64,000 nucleotides of DNA, taken from positions 267,710-331,709 of the forward strand of contig CAUYUJ010000348.1 in assembly GCA_963575745.1 (NCBI GenBank), written 5' to 3'. The position numbers and the translations under genes were made by a program. Below are positions 1 to 10,711 of this stretch, piece by piece. Source of the DNA: Prorocentrum cordatum (Eukaryota; Sar; Dinophyceae; Prorocentrales; Prorocentraceae). The notes under the pieces are model-generated. The model was not told the origin of the DNA. It searched no databases and worked only from the letters and a program-made list of their open reading frames with translations. The stretch's first letter is position 1; every line of letters starts with the position of its first letter.

Positions 1-545
1 TTTGCGGCGTGTTCCGGAAGCCGTCTGGAAGATTCTGGGGGGGGGGGTCCTGGGAGCTCACTGGCAGTGGGAGAGGGGGGGGGCGGGGGCGAAGAGCGCT
101 CCAGTTGGCCCTGTTGGGGCTCCCTTGGGGCTGTCTTGGGGGACTGTTCGGCCGTCTTGGGAGTCCCCGCCGCGGGTCTCCGGGGTCGTCGCAGGAGCTC
201 CCTTGGGAGCTCCCTGGGCGCCCTCTGGAGGAATGGGGAGGCTTCCCGGGGCGGGTTGAACGCCTTGTGGCTACAAAAGCGAGAAGCTAAGCGGTCGCAA
301 GAGGACATGCGGAAAACAAACACATAAATCACAAACGCATGTTTCCCGCCCTCGTGGCCCTCTCGGAGGCCACACGGGATCCCTGGGCCGTCTGGGGGCC
401 CTCTTGCGCTGCAGAACGGCGCTCTGGGGGGCCCTTCGGGCCACTCGCGGGGCCCTGTCGGAGCAGGTGGCCGCGGAGGCGCCGCCGCTGCGGGTTCGGC
501 GGGGCGCGCGGCAAACAGCGACGTTCCAACGGAGACGCGCGCCGA
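1..545. repeat. Segmental duplicate, left copy (partner 15,692-16,230)
   Basis: This stretch aligns co-linearly with 15,692-16,230, sharing phrases such as GTGTTCCGGA, CTGGCAGTGGG, GTTGGCCCTGTTGGG and CTGCGCTGCAGA in the same order and orientation. Many substitutions and small indels show an old duplication. The partner lies directly 3' (plus side: left) of a PPR module, so this copy is probably part of another intron of the same family. No gene is visible. Confidence 0.7.
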
Positions 546-645
546 AGGGCAGAGATGTTGCGGAAAGACGTTCGTGATAGCGTCGAGCCCGAAATTCGCC
601 TCTGCTGTGTCTGCCTGTGGCTGCAGTGTGCTGCTGCCTGCGACA

Positions 646-748
<103 letters not shown>

Positions 749-844
749 ACTTTTGCTGTGCTTCCGTTGCCTGCTGCGGACTGCTGGTAGTCGCTGTTGG
801 TGCTTGAGGCTGCCGGGTGCTGCTTCTTTGTACCCTTGCTAGAT

Positions 845-1240
845 GACGCAACCTGCAGCTTGTGAGTGGAGCGAGGGGCGAGGAGTAAGGAGCGAGGAGT
901 GAGAGTCTACGGGGGAGATGAGGGAAGCAAAGAGCAACCAGCGAGAAGCACGGGTTGAGGAGGAAGGAGCGACGGTCGAGGAGAGAGAGAGAGAGAGAGA
1001 GAGAGGCGATGAGGGACGAGGGAGGGCCGAGGAGGAGGGGGGGTGGGGGGGCAGACGCCAGTTGCCAGGAGGGAGAACTGAGGGGCCAGGATAGATGTGG
1101 AAGGAGCGAGGAGGAGTGAGCACAGAGGAGCCAGAAAGGAGGAGAGGAAGGCAAGGAGCGAGGAGAGAGCGGGAAGGAGCGAGGAGCAAGGAACGAGAAG
1201 GAAGGTATGAGAAGAGGCCAGCACTCGCATGTCTCAATGG
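845..1240. repeat. Purine-rich GAGCGAG tract with (GA)n
   Basis: Imperfect GCGAGGAGCGAG repeats with a pure (GA)n run near 983-1,004. The same purine tract follows the CTG run in the copies near 5.3, 13.75 and 29.65 kb. On the PPR-sense (minus) strand it is a long pyrimidine tract. Confidence 0.75.
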
Positions 1241-1254
1241 CTTCGGCGCGCGTG

Positions 1255-1800
1255 GCCGAACAACTGGTCTCCTCTTGGGTCGCTCATGGGGCTCTCTTGG
1301 GTGGCCGGGGTGGTCATAGAGCTGCTCTCTAAGGGACCCTCTCTCGGAAGCCTCATGGGGCCTCTCTGGGCCCTCTTGGGGGCCTTTAAATTGTAGACTG
1401 ATTTGGGCCTTTTGGAGGCCTCCTTAAGCTTCTGAGGGGCCTCTTGGGGGCCTGCTGGCGGTCTCGGGGGTACTATTGGGGAGGGGCGGATGGCGCGAAA
1501 TCTCTGTTCTAGTTCCCCATCTTGGGGCCCTCTTGGGGCGCCAGTCGGGCCGTCTTCGGAATCTCTTGGGCCGTCTGGGGGCCCTCTTGGGGGCATGTTG
1601 GGCCTCTTGGGGCGATCTTCGGGGCCTCTTGGGCCGCTTTGCAGCGTCGGAAGCCCGAGCAGGCGAGACCTCCAGAGGGAAATCAGCGATGTTGGCCTCT
1701 TGGGGCCCTCTTGGGGGTCTATGGGGGGGCCTCTTGGAGCCCTCCTTGGCCGTCTTGAAGCCCTGTTGGGTTGCCCGAAAATCAAATTGGAAGCCTCTTG
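1255..1800. repeat. CTTGGGGCC-type G-rich tract
   Basis: Degenerate repeats of (T)CTTGGGGCC(C/G) spaced 10-11 bp, with A-richer cores near 1,490 (GGCGCGAAATC) and 1,650 (GAGCAGGCGAGACC). This is the commonest repeat of the window. Open frames through it (Gly/Pro/Ala or Pro-Lys-Thr-Ala-Gln-Glu) are low-complexity artefacts. Confidence 0.8.
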
Positions 1801-2049
1801 TGCCGGACGACGCCGCAAGGTTCACGCCTTCTCGTATTCGCCCCGCCCCTCCTGCCCCACCGCATGAGGATGTCACACACACACACGAGGTGGGACAGGG
1901 GTGCGGGGCCTTCTTGCTTGGTTTATGCTTGCTTGCTGCTGGCGGTAAGAGCTTTTTTGCGCCACCACTAACCCTGAGGAGCCTTGGCGTTCCGAGCTTG
2001 TGGTGTGTCACCGCTCGTTCTTGGAAGCCTTAGCGTTCAGAGCTTCACA

Positions 2050-2636
2050 CATCGGGCCTTCTTGGGGCCTCTCCAGGGCCTCTTGGGGCCCTTTTGGTCT
2101 TGGGGGTGTCTTGGGGCTATGTTGAGGGCGTTGGCCTTCTTGAAACCCGCTTCGCGCCGATTTGGGGGGGCACTTGGAGCTCGATTGGGCCGGCTTCGGG
2201 CTGTCTTGGCCGTCTCGGGGCCGTCTTGGTACCCTGTTGGGAGCCTCTTGGGCCAGCTTGGAGCGCCCTGGCAGGGTCCTGGAGCCGTCTTGGGCCATTC
2301 CTGGGGCCAGGTCATCTGACCCCAAGAATGGCGATCATGGCGATCATGGCGAGAGCGTAAAAATCCTTCAAAACCTGGGGGGCATCTATGATTTGGGCCG
2401 CCTTGGGCCGTCATAGGGGTCCTCCTGTCTTCGGGCGCTCTTGGGTCGCCCTGGGGCTCGCTCGGGGTCCTCTTGGGGCTGTCGGGTTGACCTGTTCAGC
2501 GGCTCGGAGCGGTCTTGGGGCCTTCGGAACGCCCTCTTTGGGCGTCTCCGAGCCGTCTTGGGGGCCTCTCCGAGCGCTCCTGCAAGCTCCCCGGGCGCGC
2601 CCAGAGGCACCGGGCGCCTTCGGGAGCGCTTCGGGA
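2050..2636. repeat. CTTGGGGCC-type G-rich tract
   Basis: Another copy of the phased G-rich repeat, with an A-rich core at about 2,325-2,395 (GAGAGCGTAAAAATCC...). It runs into a decayed PPR module at 2,637, the same order seen at 13.9-14.4 and 20.6-21.5 kb. Confidence 0.8.
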
Positions 2637-2745
2637 GCCACTCGGTGCAGAGACCCTTCTCGTGCGCACTTGCCCCTGCGCCGTAGGAGGGATGACGTCG
2701 GGCTCCAGCATCACCTCCGACATCTCGCTTTGAGTGATGCTTTGC
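2637..2745 (-). pseudogene. PPR module fragment (decayed pair)
   Basis: On the minus strand, 2,745-2,691 gives SEMSEVMLEPDVI, the C-terminal half of the dinoflagellate PPR consensus (LLSEMxEAxLEPDVI). After a 2-nt gain, 2,690-2,637 gives SYGAGASAHEKGLCTEW, a diverged start of the next motif. The frame change between the halves and the loss of the LALL helix argue for decay. Intact relatives bind organellar RNA, one base per 35-residue repeat. This is the 3'-most recognisable PPR piece on this strand. Confidence 0.6.
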
Positions 2746-3180
2746 CCGTACAACTGCTTCCGGCAGCGATTCCGACAAAAAATTGTATTGAATTGGTGTT
2801 ACACAAGTTTGCGGTTTTCAAGATTTGAATGAGCAGCCTGCAAGCATACACAGAACAACCGAACCGAAAGTCGCATCGTGCAGCACATACAACGTGCAGG
2901 TGCACGCGGCCGCTCAAGAAGCGAGGGGCCGCATAAGGTCTGAAATCCCACAGGCCGCGTGGGCGTGGGTGGTGTTGGACCTTAGTGTGTCAAACTCTCT
3001 TTGGCCCCCCCCCTCCCGCTCCCCCCCCTCCCCCCATCCACAATTACTCAATATGAATACTACTCTCCCTCTTCCCCTGATGACGGTTTGAAAGTGGCCG
3101 ACCCCCCCCGCGTACTGTTTTTTACACACAGGTTTCCCCGGAGTTGGGTGTTTCCCTGCATTTTTTTCAAAATGCTGCTC
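2746..3180. other. No gene recognised
   Basis: Unique-looking DNA with several C-runs around 3,005-3,050. I see no PPR motif, no long biased repeat and no convincing open frame. Confidence 0.4.
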
Positions 3181-3183
3181 TCG

Positions 3184-3364
3184 CTGCAGCGCTGGCCTCA
3201 TTTTCGGGCCCCGCTCGTTCCGAATCGTCCTCCCGCTGCAACGCTGGCCTCGTTTTCGTGCTTCCGCTCGTTCCGAATCGTGCTCCCGCTGCAGCGCTGG
3301 CCTCATTTCCGCGCTTCCGCTCGTTTCGACTCGTGCTCCCGCTGCAGCGCTGGTGTCATTTCCC
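3184..3364. repeat. About 53-bp tandem repeat, 3.5 copies
   Basis: The phrase CTGCARCGCTGGCCTCRTTT recurs at about 3,184, 3,236, 3,290 and 3,344, each followed by CCGCTCGTTCCGA. It is followed by ATGCC-rich simple sequence to about 3,460. Confidence 0.8.
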
Positions 3365-3559
3365 GTGCCATGCCACGGCATGCAATGCAATGCTAGGTTG
3401 ATACTACGCTTTGCGGTGCTCTTCTACGCCATGCCATGCCGTGCTCTACAATGCATCGCGTACCCTTTCGGGATCATTGCCCTGCTCGACATCCGACTGA
3501 GCTTGTGGTAAGGGATGGGAGGGAGGGGTAGGATGTCAGATATGACGCGAGCTCACCTA

Positions 3560-3628
3560 GCTTGTCCCCCCTCCCCTCCCCCCCTCCACCCCTCCCCCCC
3601 CCCACCCCCTCCCCCCCTCCCCCCTGCA
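3560..3628. repeat. C-rich (CCCCTCC)n tract
   Basis: Nearly pure pyrimidine on the plus strand, made of C-runs split by single T. Purine-rich (GGGGAGG) on the other strand, so a possible quadruplex former. Confidence 0.75.
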
Positions 3629-3629
3629 A

Positions 3630-4750
3630 CGTACACGAGCGGCTAGAATTTGCCAAGATGGCTCGCGACGGCCCCGAGCGGGCCTCTGATTACCAATGCT
3701 CCCATTGCTTTCATGATAACGCGAGGCAGCCCAACATTGGTCAGTGTAGCTTGCATCGTGCTTCCAGGAGGCCACCCATGCTTGGCCGAACATGGCTCCA
3801 AGTAACCATGGTGGTACCCCGAGGGCGACTTCGAAAAGCCATGAACCTTCCTTGCACGCAAAAGGCAACCGATGAACTGCATCGCATCGAACTTTCGTTT
3901 CCGATCGTGGGCGCCCCAGAGGGGCCAAAGACGGCCGACCGTATTCAGGTCGGCCTCGAGCTCGGCGGGGGCGGCATCATCGGCGGTTGGGTCATCGAGG
4001 GCGCCGTCAAGCGGCAGTGGCGATCATGGTGGAGCGGGGGCGGAGAACAGTTGACCGTGCTGCACGGACTCGAAGCAATTCATGTTTGCAGGCTGCATTG
4101 AGAAAGGACCCCTCTCAGCCACTGGCTCTGGGTCGGCGCCGCTCTCCGCCGTTGCGGCCCCCCAGTCATTCAGGACAGGCCTGGCCACAAAGTCTGAGAT
4201 CTCCACCGGATCCGCCTGGTCTGTCCACAGGCTCTGCGTCCCACTCCGCCGCCTCTGCCTCACAACCATACTGCATCGGCGACGCGAGCTCGGAACGAGA
4301 GGGGGGCGAAGCCGCGAACCAATTCGAGCCGGGCGAGCGGGGGCAAGAGATGACGGGGGGCCGTCCGTTGCTCAAGGGGGTGGCCGCGATGCAATCTTCT
4401 CGCCCCCTGCTGCCCCGATCCACTCGGACGGAGCGGGTTCGCGCCGCTTCGCTCCGTACTTGATTGTCCTCACGTTCGCGTATCACCCTCCTCCTGCCCC
4501 GCTCCCTCACCCCTTCGTCGTCCGCGTCTCCCCTCCTCCTCTGCCTTGGTTGATTTGATGGGTGCACAGCGGCGCGGTCAACGTGACGATTCACGAAGCA
4601 ACTGTAACTTACTACAACACTGTCACATGTAAAACACGTATGCGTCCTGGCGGAAATCCAACCCGCAAGCTTCCTGGAATTGCACAAACAATGGAAGCCC
4701 TCTTGAAAACCAAACTTATAATTCTCTTCCAGGAACCAGATGGTACGGCA
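3630..4750. other. Ordinary-composition stretch with weak overlapping ORFs
   Basis: Less repetitive than its surroundings. A plus frame (3,630-4,101) and minus frames (4,269-4,024 and 4,756-4,166) are all open, with no stop-poor advantage for one and no recognised domain. The plus frame has a CxxC (YQCSHC) but nothing more. A diverged exon of an unknown gene is possible; I cannot choose a frame. Confidence 0.2.
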
Positions 4751-4763
4751 AAGCATGTCTCAA

Positions 4764-4839
4764 GTCTCGCTCAGCAGCGCCAGCGCCCGCTGCCACTGGT
4801 GGCCCTTCTCGCACGCGCTGATCCCACCACTGTAGCTGA
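4764..4839 (-). CDS. PPR module (partial exon)
   Basis: The minus strand reads SYSGGISACEKGHQWQRALA then LLSET followed by TGA. That is the first 25 residues of the 35-residue PPR consensus, both helices present, with the EAKLEPNVI loop lost. The boundary at 4,839 follows an acceptor-like TAG (4,840-4,842), with the conserved hairpin 13 nt further. The stop right after SET suggests a terminal or broken copy. PPR proteins bind single-stranded organellar RNA; here one exon holds one motif. Confidence 0.55.
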
Positions 4840-4852
4840 CTAGGTCTGGCCC

Positions 4853-4867
4853 GTGGACTACGTCCAA
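4853..4867 (-). promoter_or_regulatory. 3' splice-site hairpin, family A
   Basis: Plus strand GTGGAC-TAC-GTCCAA, a 5-6 bp stem with a 3-nt loop. Exactly 13 nt separate it from the PPR module start, and those 13 nt end in TAG on the minus strand. One of 14 such hairpins in the window. Confidence 0.65.
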
Positions 4868-5094
4868 GAAGTATTCACGAACTGGAATGTGGTGGTGGAC
4901 CTGCTACCGGAAGGCTGACATGATGACGTGGGACTCAAACTTCGCATTCCGCGCATGCTACTGCGTGCTGCTGCTTGCTGCCGCGGTTGCGTGCCGTTCG
5001 TAATCCTTAGCGCTACTGCGTGTTGTTGATGCTTGTAGCTGCAGGGTGCTGCTGGTGGCCAAATCTGCTTTATGCGCGCTGCTGCCCGCTGGCT

Positions 5095-5104
5095 GCTGCC
5101 CGCT

Positions 5105-5162
<58 letters not shown>

Positions 5163-5170
5163 ACTGTTTG
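5095..5170. repeat. (CTG)n microsatellite
   Basis: CTG run in intron family A, preceded by about 130 nt shared with 13,351-13,560 and 25,805-25,930 (CGCATGCTACTGCGTG) and by GCTGCAGGGTGCTGCTG. Confidence 0.85.
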
Positions 5171-5249
5171 CAGTTGCTGTGTCCTCCCGCTGCTGCTACC
5201 CGCTTCGTGATACTTCTCGCTGCTTCAGCGTTCAGACGCGACCTGCTGC

Positions 5250-5400
5250 CGGGCGAGGATCAAAAAGCGAAGAGTCAGGATCTAGACTACTGAGAAGCTC
5301 GAGGGCGAGAGGCGATGGGCGATCAGCGAAGAGCGAGGGGCGAGAAAAGGAGGAGCGAAAAACGTGAGGCTCGAAAGAAAACGTGAGGCTCGCCCCTCGC
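5250..5400. repeat. Purine-rich GCGAGAGGCGA tract
   Basis: Imperfect GCGAAGAGCGAGGGG repeats directly after the CTG block, the same order as at 845 and 13,745. Confidence 0.65.
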
Positions 5401-5404
5401 ATTC

Positions 5405-5680
5405 TGTATGCTACTGCGTGCTGCTGGTTGCTTCCGTTGTCGCATGCTGTCGGTGCTGCTCGCCGCTGCCGCGCGGTGTTGCTGCTTGCGGCTGCAGGGT
5501 GCTGCTGACCAGTTCTGCTCAGTGCGAGCTGCTGCCCGCTGCCTGTTGCTGCTTGTTGTTGCTGTGTGCTGCCGCTGCTGCTGCCTGCTTCGTGTTGCTG
5601 GCGTTCGCTGCTGCTGCTGCTTGAAGCTGCGGGGTGCTGCTTCTCGCTTCTTCAGCGTGCTGGCGTAACCTCGATCGACG
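5405..5680. repeat. Second CTG-rich block (tandem copy of family A part)
   Basis: A second copy of TGCTACTGCGTGCTGCTGG, GGCTGCAGGGTGCTGCTG and CTG-rich sequence, followed at 5,690-5,735 by another short purine tract. The CTG/purine section of the intron is thus duplicated in tandem. Confidence 0.65.
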
Positions 5681-5739
5681 GCCTGGAAGAGGAGGGGCGA
5701 GGAGGAAGAGCCGTGGAGGGAGGAGGCGGGAGAGGGGGG

Positions 5740-6800
5740 GGCCTCTTGGGGATCTCTTGGGGCCTCGTGAGGGGGGGGCCTCTCGGGATGCCTCTCGGGG
5801 GGGGGGCTGTTGGGGGTCTCTGGGGGTCTACTCGGGGCCTTCCTCGGGGCTTCGTCGGCTCCAGCGAGACCTTCCCAACGCCTCCCGAAGCCATCTGGGC
5901 GGCCCTTGCGACGACCCAGGGCTGTTTAGGAGGTGTCCAGGGACGTTCGATGGGGGGGCTTGCAGTCGTGTTGGGGCGTCATTGGGCCGCCATGGGCCTG
6001 CCCTGCCTGTGGGGCCTTCTTGGCAGCCTCTGGGGCCGTCTCGAAGCCCTGCCTGGGCCTTTTAGGGAGCCCTGCTGCGCCGTCTTCGCCCCCCCCCACC
6101 CCCCCTGGGGGCCTGTTGGGCCGTCTCGGGTCGATCTCGGGAGCGTCTTGGGCCGTCCTGGGCGTCCCGAGGCCCGAGGAAGCGAGCAGGCAGAAGCCAT
6201 TCGGAAACCCAACGGCGATCACTGCAGGCTGCCCCTCTTCGGACCAGCGCCGGGGCCATCTGCGGGCGTCTCCAGGGCGTCTGGCTAGGAGCCCTCTTGC
6301 CCCCCCCCCCCCGGGGCCGTCCTGGGGGCCCACTCGGATCTCCTGCGCGGCCCGGGCCCTCCTGTGATCGGGCCCCTCCTGGGACCACTTGTAGATCTAT
6401 GGGGTCGGACTGGGGGCTCTCCTGGGCCGTCGCGGGGCCCCCTGTGTGGGCCTCCTGGGCCGTCCTCAGTCGACCTGTGAAGCCCCTGGGGCCGTCTGGG
6501 GCCGCTCTTGGCCCGAAGTGGCGAACGCGCCAACATCCTTCAAACACTGTTGGGCCATGCACACTCGGCATCTCGTCGGGGCGTCGACGGGGTCCTCCTG
6601 GAGGCTCCGGGCTTGTCGTCGGGCCCTCTCGGGCCGTCCTGGGGCTCCCTTCGGGTCCTCTTGGGTCGTCCGGGCGCTTTCTTGGGGGTCTCTGAGCCGT
6701 CTTGGTGATGTGGCCGTCTTGAGGCCATTTGGGAGACCTCTGGAGCAGTCGCGGTGCGCCCTCGGGGCTCTCAGGGTGGCCCAAGAGCTCCTGAAAGCCA
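5740..6800. repeat. CTTGGGGCC-type G-rich tract
   Basis: About 1 kb of phased G-rich repeats with cores at about 6,175-6,235 (GAGCAGGCAGAAGCC, AACGGCGATC) and 6,505-6,550 (GCGAACGCGCCAACATCCTTC). Overlapping long frames on both strands are artefacts. Confidence 0.8.
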
Positions 6801-6984
6801 ATTATTCACTGCGTGGAGCTCCCCGTATGTGCATCTATTCGCATGGACCTGTCCGCCGTGAATGTCTAGTCGCAAGAGCTTTCGAATATAAACGGGCTTC
6901 AGTTGTGACGGTCTGGACATAAATCTAACTGCGAATAAATTGGAGTGTGAATGAGCCTCAGTAGTGCGAGCGCGTCTCTGTGCA

Positions 6985-7080
6985 TGAGCCTGGGGCCTCC
7001 TGGGGCCTCCCGAAACCTACTGGGGCTTCCTGGGGTCTCCAGGAGCCTCTTGGGGCCTCCTGGGACCTCCTAGGGAGGTT
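6985..7080. repeat. CCTCCTGGGG repeat
   Basis: A related repeat in which TCCTGGGGCC replaces TCTTGGGGCC; similar to 9,630-9,900. The preceding 180 nt (6,800-6,984) is AT-richer and unassigned. Confidence 0.7.
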
Positions 7081-7084
7081 TCGT

Positions 7085-7355
7085 GCCCCAGGAGAGGCGC
7101 AATATATGGTCCAGGGTTTGGGCCCCCCCCCCAATGCTGATGCCATTGGGCCCCCCCCCCCCCCCCGCGCGATGGTCCCCCCCGCCCCCCCCTGTGGGCG
7201 TGGCGTGGTGCTGCGCTGCGGTTCCCCCCCCCCCCCCCCCCCTGTGGATGTGGTGTGGTGCTGTGGTGGTTCAGAGGTGGGCGTGGCGTGGTGTTGCACT
7301 GCGGTGCCCCCCTCCCCCCCCCCTGTGGATGTGGTGTGGTGCTGTGGTGGTTCGT
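7085..7355. repeat. C-run plus GTGGATGTGGTGTGG tandem duplication
   Basis: Two copies of a roughly 85-bp unit: GCGTGGTGNTGCRCTGCGGT, a C-run, then CTGTGGATGTGGTGTGGTGC and TGTGGTGGTTC. Several C-runs of 7-18 nt. Confidence 0.75.
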
Positions 7356-7361
7356 TCAGAG

Positions 7362-7394
<33 letters not shown>

Positions 7395-7608
7395 CTCGTC
7401 GTCCTCGTCGTCCTCGTCGTCGTCGGCGTCGTCGTCATCGTCGTCGTCGTCATCGTCGTCGTCGTCATCGTCGTCGTCGCCGTCATCGTCGTCCTCGTCG
7501 TCGTCGCCGCCGCCGCCGTCGTCGTCGCCGCAGCCGTCGTTGTCGTCGTCGTGGTCGTCGTCGTCGTCGTCGTCGTCGCGGTCGTCGACGTCGTCGCCGT
7601 CGTCGCAG

Positions 7609-7697
<89 letters not shown>

Positions 7698-7700
7698 TCT
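7356..7700. repeat. (GTC)n microsatellite, about 345 bp
   Basis: Pure to slightly broken GTC/TCG triplets. On the minus strand it reads as long Asp runs or Thr runs; no real protein is implied. Followed at 7,700-7,790 by two copies of a 35-bp unit (GGGACCATACCATC plus a G-run). Confidence 0.9.
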
Positions 7701-7804
7701 GGGACCATACCATCTGGGGGGGGGGGCCCGAGGAATCCTGGGACCATACCATCTGGGGGGGGGGGCCGTGGGCCCTCGACCCTGGATCATATATAGCAAC
7801 AGAC

Positions 7805-7930
7805 GTACATAAAACATTGCGGATTAGAGCCACAGGAGAAGGGCAGTCTATAGGAGCACGCGTAAAACACCAAGGACTCGTGCCCCAGGAGAGGCCCAAT
7901 ATATATATATATATATATATATACATACTA
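7805..7930. repeat. Interspersed AT-flanked element, copy 1, with (AT)n
   Basis: Shares ACATAAAACAT, GGAGAAGG..., TCTATAGGAGCAC and GAGGCCCAAT phrases with 9,500-9,640, and ends in an (AT)n run at 7,898-7,922. A short form (GTGCCCCAGGAGAGGC, CAATATAT) also occurs at 7,083-7,105. Confidence 0.7.
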
Positions 7931-8109
7931 GAACCACGCGCGCGCTTCACGCGCGCTTAGGTTCTAGCTAGGAGGCGAGCTTGAGTCAACGAAAGTCGCA
8001 GGGAAGGGGGCAGGGGGAAGAAGGCCAGAGAGCGCTGAAGGATACAAATACTGGAACCCTCTTGTGATTTTGTGGGGGGCCTCGTCCGGCCGCTCGCTGG
8101 GAGTTTGAC

Positions 8110-9450
8110 GTAGCTTCTCGGGAGCCTCTGAACCTGTCGGGGGCCTCCTGGAAGCAGGTTCGAAGCATTTTGGGGGCCGATTTGGGGCTTCTCGGGGCCT
8201 CCTTTGGGCCTCTTGGGGGTCTCCTGGGGCCTCTTGAGGGGCCTCCTTGGGGCCTCCTGGCGGCCTCTTGGGGCGGAAGGCTCGAGCTTGCGGTTCGTGG
8301 TCCCCCTCTGGGCCCCCTCTTGGGCCCGTCTTGGGGCCCTCTTGGGCCATCTTGGGCGCCTCTTGGGCCGTCTTGGGGCCCTCTTGGGCTGTCCTGGGGC
8401 CCTCTTGGAAGCTTCTTGGGCCGTCTTGGGGCGGCCTTGGAGGCCTCTTGGGCCGTCTTGGACGCGGTGAAAGCCCAAGATGCGAACATGCGACAAATAT
8501 ACGTTTTCCCATAGGAATGGCACGATTTTTGTTTCTTGGACCTCTCTTGGGGTGCCTCTCGGAACGTCTTGGGCTGATTTTGGAAGCCTTTTGGCGCCTC
8601 TGGGCGGCGTTTTGGCGCCTCCTGGGATATGTTGGGCCGGAAGCTCGGAATTCGAGAGTGGCTTTCTCCTTCTGGGATCCCTCTCGAAGTCGTCTTGGGG
8701 TTCTCTTGGGCCGTCTTGGGGCCGTCCTGAGCCACTCGTGCGCAGCCTTGGAGCGCTCCCGGAGGCCTCCTAGGCCGTCTTGGAGGCCTCTTGGGCCGTC
8801 TTGGACGCGGTGAAAGCCCAAGATGCGAACATGCGAAAAATATACGTTTTCCCATAGGAATGGCACGATTTTTGTTTCTTGGACCTCTCTTGGGGTGCCT
8901 CTCGGAACGTCTTGGGGTGCTTTTGGGAGCCTTTTGGCGCCTCTTGGCGGCATTTTGGCGCCTCCTGGAGCCTCTTGGGCCGGAAGCTCGGAATTCGAGG
9001 TTGGCTTTCTCCGTCTGGGACCCCTCTCGAACTCGTCTTGGGGCTCTCTTCGGCCGTCTTGGGGCCGTCCTGGGCCACTCGTGCGCAGCCTTGGAGCGCT
9101 CCCGGAGGCCTCGTAGACCGTCTTGGGCGCCTCTTGGGCCGTCTTGGACGCGGTGAAAGCCCAAGAGGCGAACATGCGAAAAATATACGTTTTCCTATAG
9201 GAATGGCACGATTTTTGCTTCTTGGGCCTCTCTTGGGCTGCCTCTCGGAGCGTCTTGGAGGCTTCTGGGACCTTCTTGGTGTCATGACAGGCGTCTTGGA
9301 AGGCATCTGGAGCCATCGGAGCGCGTTCCGAAGCCGCCTGCGAACGATCTTGGACGGCGTCCGGCGGTCCGACGAGCCTCCGGGCCCCCCGGGGCCCACA
9401 TTTGTGGTCGAGGTCCCGGCCCCGGGCCCCCGGACCCGGTGCGCCGTTAT
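8110..9450. repeat. G-rich tract with three tandem 343-bp units
   Basis: TTGGACGCGGTGAAAGCCCA recurs at about 8,457, 8,801 and 9,142. Each is followed by the AT-rich core GCGAACATGCG, AAATATACGTTTTCC and TAGGAATGGCACG, then phased CTTGG repeats. The 515-codon minus-strand frame through it is repeat-driven and has no sign of selection. Confidence 0.8.
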
Positions 9451-9454
9451 ATGT

Positions 9455-9640
9455 ATGTATGTATGTATATATATATATATATATAAAAATATAAAGACAT
9501 AAGTAAAACATGTAGGATTGTGTACACAGGAGAAGGATAATCTATAGAAACGTACGTATAACATCAAAGAATCGTGCTCCAGGTGAGGCCCAATCGATAG
9601 GAGCATACTAAAACACATGGGATTGGAGCCACTCCTGTTG
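9455..9640. repeat. (GTAT)n/(AT)n and interspersed element, copy 2
   Basis: GTATGTATGTATGTATATAT simple sequence at 9,450-9,484, then the second copy of the element described at 7,805-7,930. Confidence 0.7.
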
Positions 9641-9900
9641 CCTTCTGAGGCCTCCTGCTCCTGGGGCCTCTCGGGGCCTCCTGTTGCCTTCCGAGGCCTC
9701 CTGGCACTTCCTGTTGCCTCCTGGGGCCTCCTGTGGTTTCCTGAGGCCTTCTGGAGCTTCCTGGGGCCTCCTGGAGCCTCTTGGGACATCCTGTGGCCTC
9801 TTGAGTCTTTCTGTGGCCTCCTGATGCCTCCTGGGACCTCATGTGGTCTCCTGGGGCCTCCTGGAGCCTGTTGGAGCCTCCTGTGGCATCCTGAGAAGAA
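9630..9900. repeat. CTCCTGGGGCC repeat
   Basis: Degenerate 10-11-bp units of GGGGCCTCCTG with little interruption. Confidence 0.75.
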
Positions 9901-9944
9901 TCTGCGCCCACGAGCCTGGCCACCAAAACAAGCAAACCGATCGA

Positions 9945-10290
9945 GACATCCTCAAAATCTGGCCCACCTGGGGGGTGAACATGAGCGCCTCGCTCGAGAC
10001 ATCCTCCAAATCTGCACCGAAAGCGAAGGATGTTGGCACAGAAAGCAGGCAAACCGCTCGAGACATCCCCACACAAATCCTGCGAAAGTGGCCGAGTGAA
10101 ACACCCCCCCGCCGCTCCCCTTAGGAACGTGAAAATGAGCGCCTCGCTCGAGAGAGACATCCTCCAAATCTGCTCCGAAAGCGAAGGATGTTGGGACAGA
10201 AAACAAGCAAACCGCTCGAGACATCCCCACAAAATCCTGCGAAAGGGGCCGAGTGAAACACCTCCCCGCCGCTCCCCTTAGGAGTGCTGA
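9945..10290. repeat. Tandem duplication built on CGAGACATCC
   Basis: Two units of about 155 bp (from about 9,975 and 10,135) share AATGAGCGCCTCGCTCGAGA, AAGCGAAGGATGTTGG, CAAACCGCTCGAGACATCCC and CCGCCGCTCCCCTTAGGA. Within each, CTCGAGACATCC is itself repeated. Confidence 0.85.
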
Positions 10291-10379
10291 AGCCACAGAA
10301 TCGCCTGAGACATCCTCAAAATCAGTGTGCGTGAGTCATCCGATGAGTGGACCTGAGTGAGTGTAGTGAATGTATGAGT

Positions 10380-10585
10380 GCAAGTACGAGTGAGTCTGAG
10401 TGATGAGTGAGTCTGAGTGATGAGTGAGTCTGGGTGATGAGTGAGTCTGAGTGATAAGTGATGAGCCTGAGTCATGACTGAGTCCGAGTGATGAGTGAGT
10501 CTGAGTGATGAGTGAGTCTGAGTGATGAGTGGGTCTGAGTGATGAGTGAGTCTGAGTGATGAGTGAGTGGGTCTGAGTGAGAGGA
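10380..10585. repeat. 17-bp minisatellite GAGTCTGAGTGATGAGT
   Basis: About eleven near-identical head-to-tail units with a few single-base variants. Confidence 0.9.
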
Positions 10586-10711
10586 GTGGTGTGTTCTCTC
10601 TCGTTCTCTCCTCCGGCGCGGTCCGCCAATAACAAGAACCCCATACTGAGGATATGGGGAAATAACGGCAGACACTTCCCACACACGCGTATACCAGCTA
10701 TTTGGATAAGA

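Noticed and set aside
4166-4756. A 196-codon minus-strand frame between repeats
   Set aside because: Overlaps another open frame on the plus strand; no motif, no conserved border; noted only as an unassigned stretch.
7083-7960. Poly-Val, poly-Ser, poly-Asp, poly-Arg and poly-Thr frames
   Set aside because: All are the (GTC)n microsatellite read in different frames; the same applies to the CTG, AGC, CCT and TTG runs.
7964-9511. A 515-codon minus-strand frame rich in Pro, Lys, Arg, Ala, Gln
   Set aside because: It is the translation of the CTTGGGGCC tract and its 343-bp triplication; peptide repeats follow the DNA repeats and other frames are equally open.
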